Shown here: in pieces, positions 26,799 through 35,913 of the stretch
Layout: each line of letters opens with the position of its first letter
How positions within the stretch are numbered: the stretch's first letter is position 1
Assembly (NCBI RefSeq): GCF_014170335.1
Contig: NZ_LZZS01000003.1
Location: 248,001-312,000 of the forward strand
Direction: 5' to 3'
DNA length: 64,000 nucleotides
DNA from: Achromobacter sp. UMC46
GTDB taxonomy: Bacteria > Pseudomonadota > Gammaproteobacteria > Burkholderiales > Burkholderiaceae_B
Translations under genes and position numbers: made by a program
The notes under the pieces: model-generated
Database searches by the model: none
The model's input: the letters and a program-made list of their open reading frames with translations, nothing else
Told to the model about the DNA's origin: nothing

Positions 26799-27779
26799 AT
26801 GCATACGCTGTTGAAACTGAAGAACGCCCGCAAAGTCGTCAGCCAACTGGGCGCCGCCCGGCCCGGCATGGAAGTGCTGGTGCTGTACGACCTGTACACC
26901 GGCCACAACGTCGAGCCGTTGGCCATCGCCGTGGACGAGGCGGGCGCGGGGTTGAACCTGTTGCAGATCGCCGGGTCCACGCGCCACGGCCGGCAGTTTT
27001 CGCCCGTGGTGGCGCAAGCCATGCAGGGCGCGGACCTGGTGATCGCGCTGACCCGCGCCAATGCCGCGCACACGGATGCGCGCCAGCAAGCGACCCGGGC
27101 CGGCGTGGGCGTCATCGTCCTGCCGGAATCGCATCAGGCCGACTTCTTCCTGGCTGAAGGCTGGGAGGCTGATTTCGACGCCTTGCGTCCGCAGATCGAA
27201 GGCCTGGCGGATGCCCTGACGCGGGCGGACACCGCCCGGGTGACGACAGCGCTGGGCACCGACGTCACGATGAGCATCGCCGGCCGCCGGGGCAGGGCGC
27301 TGCACGGTTTCGCCAATACGACCGATATCTCGGCCGGGTATTGCCTGGAATCCAGCCTGGCGCCAGTGGAGGGCACGGCCGAGGGCGTGATCGTGGTGAA
27401 CGCCAGCATTCCCGGCGTGTCGCTGATCCGGGACGAGCCGGTGCGTATCCATATCGAAAAAGGGATGGCCGTGGCGATCGAGGGGGGCGAGGTGGCCCGC
27501 CGGTTCCGCGACCTGCTGGCCAGCTTCAACGACCCGCTGGTCTACAACCTGGGCGAACTGGGCGTGGGCATGAATCCGCGCTGCCAGCTGGACGGCACCA
27601 TGCTGTCGGACGAATCCGTCTACGGCTCGATCCAGCTGGCGCTGGGCACCAGCGCCTACATCGGCGGCACGGTCAAGGCGGCGGCGCACTACGACACCAT
27701 CGTCACGGACGCCACGCTGACCCTGGACGGCCGCGTGGTGCTGCAAGGCACCGAGCTGCGGCTGGAGGATGCGGCATGA
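26799..27779 (+). CDS. NicX / aminopeptidase-T-like (M29-like) metalloenzyme
   Basis: A 326-residue protein whose C-terminal half resembles the family containing 2,5-dihydroxypyridine 5,6-dioxygenase (NicX) and aminopeptidase T. Seen are YNLGELGVGMNP (251-260), GSIQLALGTS (276-285) and AAHYDTIVTDATL, with an HxD metal-binding pattern at His297-Asp299. Many family members I recall have His where Gln279 stands, so the metal site may be altered. The N-terminal half has MEVLVLYDLYTGHNVEPL. The product is uncertain: a ring-opening dioxygenase, amidohydrolase or peptidase are all possible. It starts ten bases after the aminotransferase and overlaps the next gene by four. Confidence 0.65.
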   Translation: MHTLLKLKNARKVVSQLGAARPGMEVLVLYDLYTGHNVEPLAIAVDEAGAGLNLLQIAGSTRHGRQFSPVVAQAMQGADLVIALTRANAAHTDARQQATRAGVGVIVLPESHQADFFLAEGWEADFDALRPQIEGLADALTRADTARVTTALGTDVTMSIAGRRGRALHGFANTTDISAGYCLESSLAPVEGTAEGVIVVNASIPGVSLIRDEPVRIHIEKGMAVAIEGGEVARRFRDLLASFNDPLVYNLGELGVGMNPRCQLDGTMLSDESVYGSIQLALGTSAYIGGTVKAAAHYDTIVTDATLTLDGRVVLQGTELRLEDAA

Positions 27780-28549
27780 GCATCGACCTGAGCCGCGAGC
27801 CCGACGGCGTGGCGACCGTGCTGATGAACCGCCCGGCCAAACGCAATGCCTTCACGCTGGACATGTACCGGGATTTCGGCCGGATCATGGGCGAACTGGA
27901 TGCCGACGACGCCGTGCGCTGCGTGGTGCTGCGCGGCGCGGGCGGCGCCTTTTGCGCCGGCAGCGACATCGCGGGTTTTGGAGACGACCGCGACGGCGCG
28001 GAGCAGGCTGCTGACTATGCCGCCTTCACGCTGTCGATGACGGACAGGCTGAAGTTCCTGCGGCACCCGACGCTGGCCTGCATCGAAGGCGTATGCGTGG
28101 GGGGCGGCCTGGAGCTGGCGGCGCTTTGCGACATCCGCATCGCCGGGCGAAGCAGCCGTTACGGCATTCCCGTCAATCGGATCGGCCTGACCGTCGACCA
28201 CCAGGAACTGGCGGACCTGATCGCGGTCATCGGCGCCACGCACGCGCTGGAGATCCTGCTCGAAGGCCATGTCTTCGGCGCCGAGGAGGCCATGTCCAAA
28301 GGCCTGCTGAGCCGCGTGGTAGACGACGAACACGTCGTCGCGCAGGCCTATGCCGCGGCAGCCCGCATCGCCGCAGCCGCGCCGCTGGTGAACCGTTGGC
28401 ACAAGCGCTTCGCCAGCCAGTTGCGCGCGGGCCGCCCGCTGACCGACGCCGAACGCCGCGAAGCCTACGCCTGCTTCGGCACGGAAGACTATCGGCGCGG
28501 ACGCGAGGCGTTCGCCCGCAAGCAGGTTCCTGAATTCACCGGCCGCTGA
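27776..28549 (+). CDS. Enoyl-CoA hydratase/isomerase family protein
   Basis: A 257-residue crotonase-fold protein of standard length. ATVLMNRPAKRNAFTLDMYRDF opens the domain. AFCAGSDIAGFG and IEGVCVGGGLELAALCDIRIAG form the oxyanion hole. YGIPVNRIGLTVDHQELADL replaces the usual Glu-containing segment near the active site, so a role as classical hydratase is not certain; a hydrolase or lyase role on an acyl-CoA is possible. The ATG overlaps the previous stop, so it is coupled to the NicX-like gene. Confidence 0.85.
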   Translation: MSIDLSREPDGVATVLMNRPAKRNAFTLDMYRDFGRIMGELDADDAVRCVVLRGAGGAFCAGSDIAGFGDDRDGAEQAADYAAFTLSMTDRLKFLRHPTLACIEGVCVGGGLELAALCDIRIAGRSSRYGIPVNRIGLTVDHQELADLIAVIGATHALEILLEGHVFGAEEAMSKGLLSRVVDDEHVVAQAYAAAARIAAAAPLVNRWHKRFASQLRAGRPLTDAERREAYACFGTEDYRRGREAFARKQVPEFTGR

Positions 28550-28577
28550 CCGGCCACCGACCCGAGACGGACCCGAC

Positions 28578-29777
28578 ATGACTCAAACTGCATCCCCCCT
28601 GGCCGGCATCAAGATCCTGGATCTGTCCCAGATCATGGCCGGCCCGTATTGCACGATGGTGCTGGCCGACCTGGGCGCCGAGGTCATCAAGGTCGAGAAG
28701 ACCGGTGCGGGCGACGACTCCCGCGAGATGGGCCCCTATGTGAACGGGGAATCCACCTGCTTTGCGCAGATCAACCGCAACAAGCAGGGCATCGCGCTGA
28801 ACTTGAAAGATCCCGAGGCGCGGGACGTGCTGTATGAACTGGCGCGCTGGGCCGACGTGGTGGTGGAAAACTATCGCGTGGGCGTGACCCGGTCGCTGGG
28901 CGTGGACTACGAGACGCTTTCGAGGATCAATCCGCGCCTGGTGTATTGCTCGATTTCCGGCTACGGCCAGTCCGGGCCGTATGCGGGCAAGGGCGGTTTC
29001 GACCTGGTGGCGCAAGGCATGAGCGGCATCATGAGCATGACGGGCGAGCCGGGCGGGCGGCCGCTCAAGTCCGGCATCGCCATCTATGACGTGGGCGCGG
29101 GGCTGACGGCGGTTTACGCCATCCTGGCCGCCTGCATCCATCAGATGAAGACGGGCGAAGGCCAGCACATCGATATCGCCCTGGCCGAATGCGGCCTGCC
29201 GTGGTTCGTGTGGGAGGCCGCCGCCTATTTCGCGGACGGCACCGTGCCCGAGGGCACGGGCAGCCGGCACCGGGTGTCCGCGCCGTACCAGGCATTCGGC
29301 ACCCGCATGGGTTTCATCATGATCGGGGCCGCCAACCAGCGCACCTGGGAGCGCCTGTGCGCCGATGTGCTGGAGCGCCCCGAACTGATCTCCGATCCGC
29401 GCTTCGTGACCAACTCCGACCGGCTGGCGAATATCAGCGAGCTGGAGCCGATCCTTGAGGCCGAGTTCGCGCGCGCCGACGCCGCGGAATGGATCGCGCG
29501 CTGCGAACGGGCCTCGGTGCCTTGCGGGCCCATCAACGACTTCGGCCAGGCGATGCAAGACCCGCACTATCTGGCGCGCGGCATGGTGCAGGAGCTGAAC
29601 CACCCCGTGCTGGGCGCGATGAAGACCATCGGCATTCCCACCAAATTCTCGCGGACGCCGGGCGCCTTGCGCACGGCGGCGCCGCTGATGGGCCAGCACA
29701 CCGACGATGTGCTGCGGCGCTTCGGCGTGGCCGAAGACAGGATCGCGGGCATGCGCGCGCGGGGAGTGATCGCGTAG
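28578..29777 (+). CDS. Family III CoA transferase (CaiB/BaiF type)
   Basis: A 399-residue CoA transferase. The N-terminal signature is GIKILDLSQIMAGPYCTMVLADLGAEVIKVEK. The predicted catalytic Asp171 lies in SGIAIYDVGAGLTAVYAILAA. The C-terminal part has APYQAFGTRMGFIMIGAANQRTW and VPCGPINDFGQAMQDPHYLARGM. It should move CoA from a donor such as succinyl-CoA onto a carboxylic acid, priming the substrate for the adjacent crotonase-family enzyme. It follows that gene by 28 bases. Confidence 0.93.
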   Translation: MTQTASPLAGIKILDLSQIMAGPYCTMVLADLGAEVIKVEKTGAGDDSREMGPYVNGESTCFAQINRNKQGIALNLKDPEARDVLYELARWADVVVENYRVGVTRSLGVDYETLSRINPRLVYCSISGYGQSGPYAGKGGFDLVAQGMSGIMSMTGEPGGRPLKSGIAIYDVGAGLTAVYAILAACIHQMKTGEGQHIDIALAECGLPWFVWEAAAYFADGTVPEGTGSRHRVSAPYQAFGTRMGFIMIGAANQRTWERLCADVLERPELISDPRFVTNSDRLANISELEPILEAEFARADAAEWIARCERASVPCGPINDFGQAMQDPHYLARGMVQELNHPVLGAMKTIGIPTKFSRTPGALRTAAPLMGQHTDDVLRRFGVAEDRIAGMRARGVIA

Positions 29778-29789
29778 TCCGGACACCGG

Positions 29790-29816
29790 CGGTAGGCAGT
29801 AGGCAAGTAGGCAGTA
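29790..29816 (+). repeat. Short 7-mer repeat (GTAGGCA) cluster
   Basis: Three copies of GTAGGCA lie nearly head to tail, with one extra A before the third, in the 134-base gap between the CoA transferase and the transporter binding-protein gene. The gap has no other feature apart from the ribosome binding site of the next gene. Confidence 0.7.
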
Positions 29817-29911
29817 CCGAAGTCGCATCCAAGCTACAGGGGACGCCGGCGTGGCACGCGCCGGCGGCTATTCGAAGTTGAACAACGATGTTCACGCCGC
29901 AAGGAACCTTC

Positions 29912-31153
29912 ATGACGCAGCCCACTCATCTTTCCCGACGCGATTTCCTCGCCGCCAGCGCCACGCTGGCGGCCGCAGGCGCGATGCCCGGCCTGGCCTG
30001 GGCGCAGGCGCAAGCCGCCCCGCCGTTCCGGCTGGGCGCGCTCAATTCCATCACCGGTGTCGGCGGGCCGTACGGCCCCGCCATGCTGGAGGCCATCAAG
30101 ATCGCCATCGCGGAAGTCAACGCCGCCGGCGGCGCGGCGGGCAGGCAGATACAGCTGTACGCCGAAGACGACCAGACCAAGCCCGATGCGGCCGTGCTGG
30201 CCGTGAAAAAACTGATCGAGATCAACAAGGCTGAAGCGGTGGTGGGCATCTGGCCGTCGTCGGTGGGGCTGGCCGCCATGCCGATCACCAACGCGGCGGG
30301 CCTCATCACCATGAACACCTGCGGCGCGCCCGAGATGCTGACCGAGAACAAGCAGGGGCTGGCGTGGATGTTCCAGGCGTCCAATGCCGTGTTCGGCCGC
30401 GCGTTCGCCGAAGTGGCGCGCCAGCGCGGCTTCAAGCGGCCGGCGGTGATGGCCTTCAATAACTCCACGTTTGTCGGGCAGGCCAACTACTTTCGGGACG
30501 CGTGGCGCGAGAAGGGCGGCGACGTCAGCGCGTTCACCGTCTACGAGCCGAACCAGACCACCTACCGCACCGAGCTGAACAAGGTGCTGGCGTCCAAGCC
30601 GGATGTGATTTCGCTCAGCGCCTACCGGCCCGACGCCACCATCATCCTCAAGGAATGGTTCCAGACCGGCCAGGACTGCAAGTTCATCATGCCGGGCTGG
30701 ACCGCCAATGAAGACCTGGTCAAGGCGCTGGGCAAAGAGGCGACGGAAGGCATCATTTCGATTTCGAACGTTGCGGCGCACGAGCACGAGGCGTACAAGC
30801 GCTTCGCCGCCGAGTTCCGCAAGCGCACGAAGCGTGAACCCGACATCTTCGCGTCCCAGTCCTACGACATGGTGATCACGCTGGCGCTGGCCATCGAGGC
30901 GGCGGGCGCGCGGGCGGACGTGGCGGCCATCAACGGCAAGATCCGCGCGGTGACGGCGGAAGGCGGCGGCGAGAAGGTCAGCAGCTTCGCCCAGGGGCAG
31001 GCGCTGCTGCGTGCCGGCAAGCCGGTGGACTACGACGGCGCCTCGTCGCGGCTGGACTTCGGCAAGCAGGGCGAGACGGTGCCGGATTTCGGCGTATTCG
31101 ACATCCGCGACGGCAAGCTGGTGCTTAACGAAGTCATTGCCGGCAAGGTCTGA
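29912..31153 (+). CDS. ABC transporter substrate-binding protein, branched-chain amino acid/urea/amide type
   Basis: A 413-residue periplasmic binding protein of the LivK/HAAT family (peripla_BP_6). The N-terminus has a Tat-like motif, SRRDFLAASATLAAAGA, with cleavage expected near AWAQA. The mature start PPFRLGALNSITGVGGPYGPAMLEAIKIAIAEVNAAGG is typical. The start at 29912 follows AAGGAACCTTC. It heads the five transporter genes that follow in order. The ligand is unknown, but the flanking genes suggest a nitrogen-containing carboxylic acid or amide. Confidence 0.92.
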   Translation: MTQPTHLSRRDFLAASATLAAAGAMPGLAWAQAQAAPPFRLGALNSITGVGGPYGPAMLEAIKIAIAEVNAAGGAAGRQIQLYAEDDQTKPDAAVLAVKKLIEINKAEAVVGIWPSSVGLAAMPITNAAGLITMNTCGAPEMLTENKQGLAWMFQASNAVFGRAFAEVARQRGFKRPAVMAFNNSTFVGQANYFRDAWREKGGDVSAFTVYEPNQTTYRTELNKVLASKPDVISLSAYRPDATIILKEWFQTGQDCKFIMPGWTANEDLVKALGKEATEGIISISNVAAHEHEAYKRFAAEFRKRTKREPDIFASQSYDMVITLALAIEAAGARADVAAINGKIRAVTAEGGGEKVSSFAQGQALLRAGKPVDYDGASSRLDFGKQGETVPDFGVFDIRDGKLVLNEVIAGKV

Positions 31154-31177
31154 CGGCCATACCAAGGGGAACATAAG

Positions 31178-32053
31178 ATGGATGCAATCACCGTCATCAA
31201 CGCCGGGATCAACGGCGTTGTGATCGGGATGCTGCTGGCGTTGCCGGCATTGGCGATTACGCTGGTGTTCGGCATTGCCCGCTTTCCCAACGCCGCTAGC
31301 GGCGACTACATGACGCTGGGGGCCTATGTGGCCGTTTTCACCCAGGCGGTGACAGGCGGGTCCATGCTGGCGGGCGGCCTGGCGGCCGTCGCGGCGACCA
31401 TCGCCGTCAGCCTCTTCTTCTACGCCTGGGTGTTCCGGCCGCTGGAATCCCGCACCAACGTGTCGCGCCTGATCGCCTCGATCGGCGTGGCGTTCGCCTT
31501 GCGCAGCACGATCACCTTTTTCGCCGGGCAAGACCAATACACCTTCGACCTTCCGCTGACGCGGGCATGGAACTTCGGCGGCGTGCGGATCCTGCCCACC
31601 GATGTGGCCATCGTGGGCATCGCCGTTGCGGCGCTGGCGCTGGTCTTCGCCCTGATGCACATGACGCCGACGGGACGGCGCATGCGGGCCGTGGCCGACA
31701 ACCCCGAACTGGCGGCGGCCAGCGGCATCCGCGGGCGGCGCGTCATGGTCACGCTGTGGAGCATCGCCGGGGCCTACTGCGGGCTGGGCGGCGTGCTGCT
31801 GGGCGTCAAGGCGGTGGTGATCCCCGAGCTGGGCTGGGAACTGCTGATGCCCATGTTCGCGGCGGTGATCCTGGGCGGCATCGGCAACCCGGTGGGCGCC
31901 ATCGCCGGGATCATGGTGTTCAGCATCGCGCAGGAGGTCGCCAGCCTGGTGGTGGGGCCGGCCTACAAGATCGTTTTCGCGTTCGCGGTGCTGCTGTGCG
32001 TGCTGCTGCTGCGTCCCCAGGGAATTTTCGGCCGGCCGATGGCGGCGAGGTGA
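31178..32053 (+). CDS. Branched-chain amino acid-type ABC transporter permease (LivH-like)
   Basis: A 291-residue inner-membrane permease with about eight hydrophobic segments. GVVIGMLLALPALAITLVFGIARFPNAASGDYMTLGAY is the typical N-terminal half. MTPTGRRMRAVADNPELAAASGI is the cytoplasmic loop that contacts the ATPase. The C-terminal segments end with RPQGIFGRP. It follows the binding-protein gene with ribosome binding site AAGGGGAA. Confidence 0.94.
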   Translation: MDAITVINAGINGVVIGMLLALPALAITLVFGIARFPNAASGDYMTLGAYVAVFTQAVTGGSMLAGGLAAVAATIAVSLFFYAWVFRPLESRTNVSRLIASIGVAFALRSTITFFAGQDQYTFDLPLTRAWNFGGVRILPTDVAIVGIAVAALALVFALMHMTPTGRRMRAVADNPELAAASGIRGRRVMVTLWSIAGAYCGLGGVLLGVKAVVIPELGWELLMPMFAAVILGGIGNPVGAIAGIMVFSIAQEVASLVVGPAYKIVFAFAVLLCVLLLRPQGIFGRPMAAR

Positions 32054-32057
32054 CATC

Positions 32058-32957
32058 ATGGAAGCCTATCTGATTGCAATCGCCATCGGGATCCTGATCT
32101 ACATGCTGCTGGCGTTCGGCCTGTCGCTGCATTACGGGTTCACCGGACTGATCAACTTCGGCCACGTGGGTTTCTTCGCGATCGGCGCGTACACATCGGC
32201 CTTGTTGTCGCTGAAAGGCGTGCCGGTGCCGGTGTCCATGGCGGCGGCCGCCGCGTTCGCGGCCTTGGCGGCCTACCCGCTGGGCATGATCGCGTTGCGG
32301 CTGGGCAGCGACTACCTGGCTATCGTGACGCTGGGGTTCTCGGAATCCGTGCGCATGGTCCTGCAGACCGAGGAATGGCTGACGCGCGGGATGCACGGCC
32401 TGCCAGGCATCCCGCGGCTGTTCGCGGGCTGGGCGTCGCCGCAGACGGTGGACCTCTGGATCATGCTGTTGCTGCTGGCCGTCAACGCCGGCGCGCTGCT
32501 GCTGATCCAGCTGGTGATCCGCAGCCCCTTCGGGCGCGTCATCGAAGCGGTGCGCGACAACGAGGTCGCCGTGCGCGCGCTGGGCAAGGACCCGGCCAAG
32601 TTCAAGACGCGGTCGCTGATGCTGGGGGCGGGGCTGGCCGGGTTGGCCGGCGCGTTCCAGGCGCACTACCTGACCTTCATCAGCCCCGAGCAGTTCGTGC
32701 CGCTGATCACCTTCTACATATGGATCGCCATCATCCTGGGCGGCGTCGGGCGCTTGAGCGGGGTCGTGGCCGGAACGGTGTTGCTGGTCGGATTCCTGGA
32801 AGGGTCGCGCTTCGTGCGGGACTTCGTGGGGGGAATCTCCGAAGTGCAGATGGCCAGCGTACGGATCGGCATCATCGGCATCGCGCTCATCTGCGTGGTG
32901 CTGTATCGGCCGCAGGGCCTGTTCGGCAACACCTCGACACGCAGGAGAAAGGCATGA
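32058..32957 (+). CDS. Branched-chain amino acid-type ABC transporter permease (LivM-like)
   Basis: A 299-residue permease, partner of the preceding LivH-like protein. Landmarks are LSLHYGFTGLINFGHVGFFAIGAYTSALL, LGSDYLAIVTLGFSE and the ATPase-contact loop IRSPFGRVIEAVRDNEVAVRALGKDPAKFK. It ends with YRPQGLFGN. It starts five bases after the livH-like stop and overlaps the next gene by four bases. Confidence 0.94.
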   Translation: MEAYLIAIAIGILIYMLLAFGLSLHYGFTGLINFGHVGFFAIGAYTSALLSLKGVPVPVSMAAAAAFAALAAYPLGMIALRLGSDYLAIVTLGFSESVRMVLQTEEWLTRGMHGLPGIPRLFAGWASPQTVDLWIMLLLLAVNAGALLLIQLVIRSPFGRVIEAVRDNEVAVRALGKDPAKFKTRSLMLGAGLAGLAGAFQAHYLTFISPEQFVPLITFYIWIAIILGGVGRLSGVVAGTVLLVGFLEGSRFVRDFVGGISEVQMASVRIGIIGIALICVVLYRPQGLFGNTSTRRRKA

Positions 32958-33715
32958 CGCTGCTTTCCATCACCGGGCTGAGCGCCAGCTTCGGCGGCTT
33001 CAAGGCGCTGGACGACGTGACGGTCGAAGTCCGCAAGGGCGAACTGCTCGGGGTGATCGGCACCAACGGCGCGGGCAAGAGCACGCTGTTCTCCGTCGTC
33101 ACCGGGTACATTGCGCCCACTTCAGGGTGCGTGCGGTTCGCCGGCGAGGACATCACTGGCGTGGCGGTCCATCAACGCGTGCGCCGCGGCCTGGCGCGCA
33201 CCTTCCAGGTGCCGCGCGAATTCAGCCAGTTGACCGTCTTCGACAACATGATGGCGGCGGCGCCCGACCAGCGCGGCGAGAAGCTGGCGGCACTGGTGTT
33301 CGCGCGCCGCGAGGTGGCTCGCGAAGAGGCGCGCCTTGCCGAACGCGTGCACGAACTGCTGGCCTTCCTGAACCTGTCGCGGGTGGCGGACGAGCCGGCC
33401 GGCAAACTGTCGGGCGGCCAGAAGAAGCTGCTGGAACTGGGCCGGCTGCTGATGCTGGAGCCGCGCTGCATCCTGCTGGACGAGCCCTTCGCCGGCGTCA
33501 ATCCGGTGCTGATCGAGGAACTGTCGGCGCGCATCGTGGAATTGAACCAGCGTGGCCTGACGGTGGCGATCATCGAACACAACCTGGACGAACTGGCGCG
33601 GATCGTGCCGCGCATGTATGTGATGGACCGGGGGCGGGTCATCGCCGAGGGCGCGCCCGATGCCGTGCTGGCCAACGAGCGCGTGCGCGAAGCCTATATG
33701 GGAGGGGTGATATGA
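32954..33715 (+). CDS. ABC transporter ATP-binding protein (LivG-like)
   Basis: A 253-residue ATPase. Walker A is GTNGAGKST at about residues 37-45, the signature is KLSGGQKKLLELGRLLML, Walker B is CILLDEPFAGVNP, and the switch His is in IIEHNLDEL. FQVPREFSQLTVFDNMM is the Q-loop region typical of LivG. ATGA overlaps link it to the permease before it and the LivF-like gene after it. Confidence 0.95.
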   Translation: MTLLSITGLSASFGGFKALDDVTVEVRKGELLGVIGTNGAGKSTLFSVVTGYIAPTSGCVRFAGEDITGVAVHQRVRRGLARTFQVPREFSQLTVFDNMMAAAPDQRGEKLAALVFARREVAREEARLAERVHELLAFLNLSRVADEPAGKLSGGQKKLLELGRLLMLEPRCILLDEPFAGVNPVLIEELSARIVELNQRGLTVAIIEHNLDELARIVPRMYVMDRGRVIAEGAPDAVLANERVREAYMGGVI

Positions 33716-34452
33716 GTCTGCTCGTCATGCGGGGTTTGTCCGGCGGCTATGCCGAAGTCGACATCGTCAGCGGGATCGACATGACGGTGGCGGCCAACGA
33801 GATCGTCACCATCGCCGGCACCAACGGCGCGGGCAAGTCCACGCTGGTCAAGGCGGTGATGGGGCTGCTGCCGCGCATCGGGGGCACGATGGCGTTTGAC
33901 GGCCGGGACCTGCTGGCCCTGCCGGTGGAGGAGCGCGTGCGCATCGGGATTTCATACGTGCCTCAGGTGCGCAACGTGTTCGGCGCGTTGACCGTGCTGG
34001 AGAACCTTCAGGTGGTCGAGCACGTGCAGGGGCGCGACCAGCGCATCCGGGACATGTTCGACCTGTTCCCGGCGCTGGCCGGACGCCGCAAGACGCATGC
34101 CGAAAACCTGTCCGGCGGCGAGCGCCAGCAACTGGCGTTTGCGCGGGCGCTGATGTCTTCGCCACGCCTGATGGTGCTGGACGAGCCGTCGGCCGCCTTG
34201 TCGCCCGCGCTGACCGAACAGGTGTTCGCGGAAGTGCGCCGCTTGCCGCAGATCGGCGTGGCCGTGCTGATGGTGGAGCAGCGCGCGCGCCAGGCGCTGG
34301 CTTTCAGCGACCGGGGCTACATCCTGGACTCGGGCCGGATCGTGCTGACCGACACCGGGCAGGCGCTGCTGGCCAATCAGCACATGAGCGATCTGTACAT
34401 CGGGCGGGGCGGCCATGCGTCCGATGCGTCCAATGCCCGGCCGTCGGCCTGA
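33712..34452 (+). CDS. ABC transporter ATP-binding protein (LivF-like)
   Basis: A 246-residue ATPase, second energy subunit of the transporter. Walker A is GTNGAGKST, the Q-loop is YVPQVRNVFGALTVLENLQ, the signature is LSGGERQQLAFARALM, and Walker B is LMVLDEPSAALSP. The switch region MVEQRARQALAFSDRGYIL follows. The start overlaps the LivG-like stop. Confidence 0.95.
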   Translation: MSLLVMRGLSGGYAEVDIVSGIDMTVAANEIVTIAGTNGAGKSTLVKAVMGLLPRIGGTMAFDGRDLLALPVEERVRIGISYVPQVRNVFGALTVLENLQVVEHVQGRDQRIRDMFDLFPALAGRRKTHAENLSGGERQQLAFARALMSSPRLMVLDEPSAALSPALTEQVFAEVRRLPQIGVAVLMVEQRARQALAFSDRGYILDSGRIVLTDTGQALLANQHMSDLYIGRGGHASDASNARPSA

Positions 34453-34503
34453 GGCGGCATCGTCCTCGCCCGCAACCCTTCGTATTCATCCAGGAGCCGT
34501 ATC

Positions 34504-35856
34504 TTGCCTACTACCGACACGATCGACCGCCCGGCGTCCGCCGTCCGGCGTCCCGCACCCACCGCCACCGCCGCCTTGACCGCCACCGAGGGGCTGGCGG
34601 CGCTTGAGCAAGGCCGCCTGACCTGCGAGGCCTGGGCGCGGGCCTGCCTGGAGCGGATAGAAGAACGCAACGCCGGCGTCAAGGCCTGGGTGCGCGTGGA
34701 TGCCGACGGCGCGCTGGCGCGGGCGCGGGAATGGGACCGCCACGGCCGGCGGCGCTTGCTGGACGGGGTGCCGCTGGGCATCAAGGACACCATCGATACC
34801 GCCGGCATGCCGACGGAGCTGGGCGATCCCGAGATCTTCCCCGGACGCCAGCCCGAGGCAGACGCGCCGGTCGTGACACAGGCGCACGAGCTGGGCTTGA
34901 ACGTATTGGGCAAGAACACGGTGTCGCGGCACGCCATCATGCTGCCCGGGCCGGCACGCAATCCGCACGACCTGAGCCGCACGCCCGCCGCCTCGTCCGC
35001 GGGCTCGGCCGCCGCCGTCGCAGACTTCATGACGCCGCTGTCCATCGGCACGCAGACGGCGGGTTCCATCCTGCGGCCGTCCGCCTTTTGCGGCGCGGTG
35101 GGGTTCAAGCCCACGCTGGACGCCATTCCCTACGTGGGCATCCGCCGCTACTCGCGGGTCCTGGACGTGATCGGCCCGATCTCCCGCAGCGTGGACGATG
35201 CGGCGCTCTTCATGCGCGCCTTCACGGGCGACCCGCGCTTTGATCCGAGCCTGGCGCTGCGCAACGATTTCCGGGCGGGCGTCTGGCGTCCCAAGGACTG
35301 GGCCGGCACCGAGCCCTGCATGCGCGAGAGCTTCGAGGCGAACCTGCGCGCCTTGTCCGCAGCCGGCGTGACGGTGACAGAGCTTGTCATGCCGGCCGCG
35401 TTCGACACGATGGGCGAGGCGCAGGACGTGATCATGGCCTATGACCTGGCCCGCGAGTACGCAGCGCTCAAGCGTGATCATGCCGCGCTGTGCGATCCGG
35501 GGCTGATCGACTACCTGACCATGGGCGAGGGGCTGTCGGCGGTCGAGTACGCCAGCGCGCTGGACGCGGCCGACGCCTGCCGTCGTGCCTTCTACGACGT
35601 GGCGCGCGACGTCGACGCCGTGCTCATGCCGTCCACGCTGGGCGAGGCTCCGCCCGCCAGCAGCACCGGCAGCTCGGCGTTCATCCGCATCTGGTCGCTG
35701 TTGCACAACCCGTCGATCACGCTGCCGGTGGCGCGCGGGCCCAACGGCCTGCCGCTGGGATTCCAGATGGTGGGCTTCGTCAAGGAAGACGCCCGGTTGC
35801 TGTACTGGGCCCGTTGCGCCGAGCGCATCCTGGGGTCGACCGCGCAACAGCCCTGA
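34504..35856 (+). CDS. Amidase (amidase signature family)
   Basis: A 450-residue Ser-cisSer-Lys amidase. The catalytic Lys94 is in GVPLGIKDTIDTAG. The Gly/Ser segment is [14 protein letters not shown] at about 161-172, with the bridging serine at 164-165. The nucleophile is Ser188 in IGTQTAGSILRPSAFCGAVGFKPT. The usual GGSSGGSA is changed to AASSAGSA and the usual GTDTGGS to GTQTAGS, variants found in a subgroup of this family. The TTG start at 34504 follows CCAGGAGCC. It follows the transporter closely and probably opens an amide bond in the imported compound. Confidence 0.88.
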   Translation: MPTTDTIDRPASAVRRPAPTATAALTATEGLAALEQGRLTCEAWARACLERIEERNAGVKAWVRVDADGALARAREWDRHGRRRLLDGVPLGIKDTIDTAGMPTELGDPEIFPGRQPEADAPVVTQAHELGLNVLGKNTVSRHAIMLPGPARNPHDLSRTPAASSAGSAAAVADFMTPLSIGTQTAGSILRPSAFCGAVGFKPTLDAIPYVGIRRYSRVLDVIGPISRSVDDAALFMRAFTGDPRFDPSLALRNDFRAGVWRPKDWAGTEPCMRESFEANLRALSAAGVTVTELVMPAAFDTMGEAQDVIMAYDLAREYAALKRDHAALCDPGLIDYLTMGEGLSAVEYASALDAADACRRAFYDVARDVDAVLMPSTLGEAPPASSTGSSAFIRIWSLLHNPSITLPVARGPNGLPLGFQMVGFVKEDARLLYWARCAERILGSTAQQP

Positions 35857-35913
35857 GTCCGACGCAAGAACCGGGATTGTCCGACGCCGTTCGCCGGCAA
35901 TGTCGGGCGGTTT

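Noticed and set aside
29834-32059. Minus-strand open frame of 741 codons opposite the binding-protein and permease genes
   Set aside because: It lies opposite well-identified transporter genes and its product is His/Arg/Gln-rich without domains.
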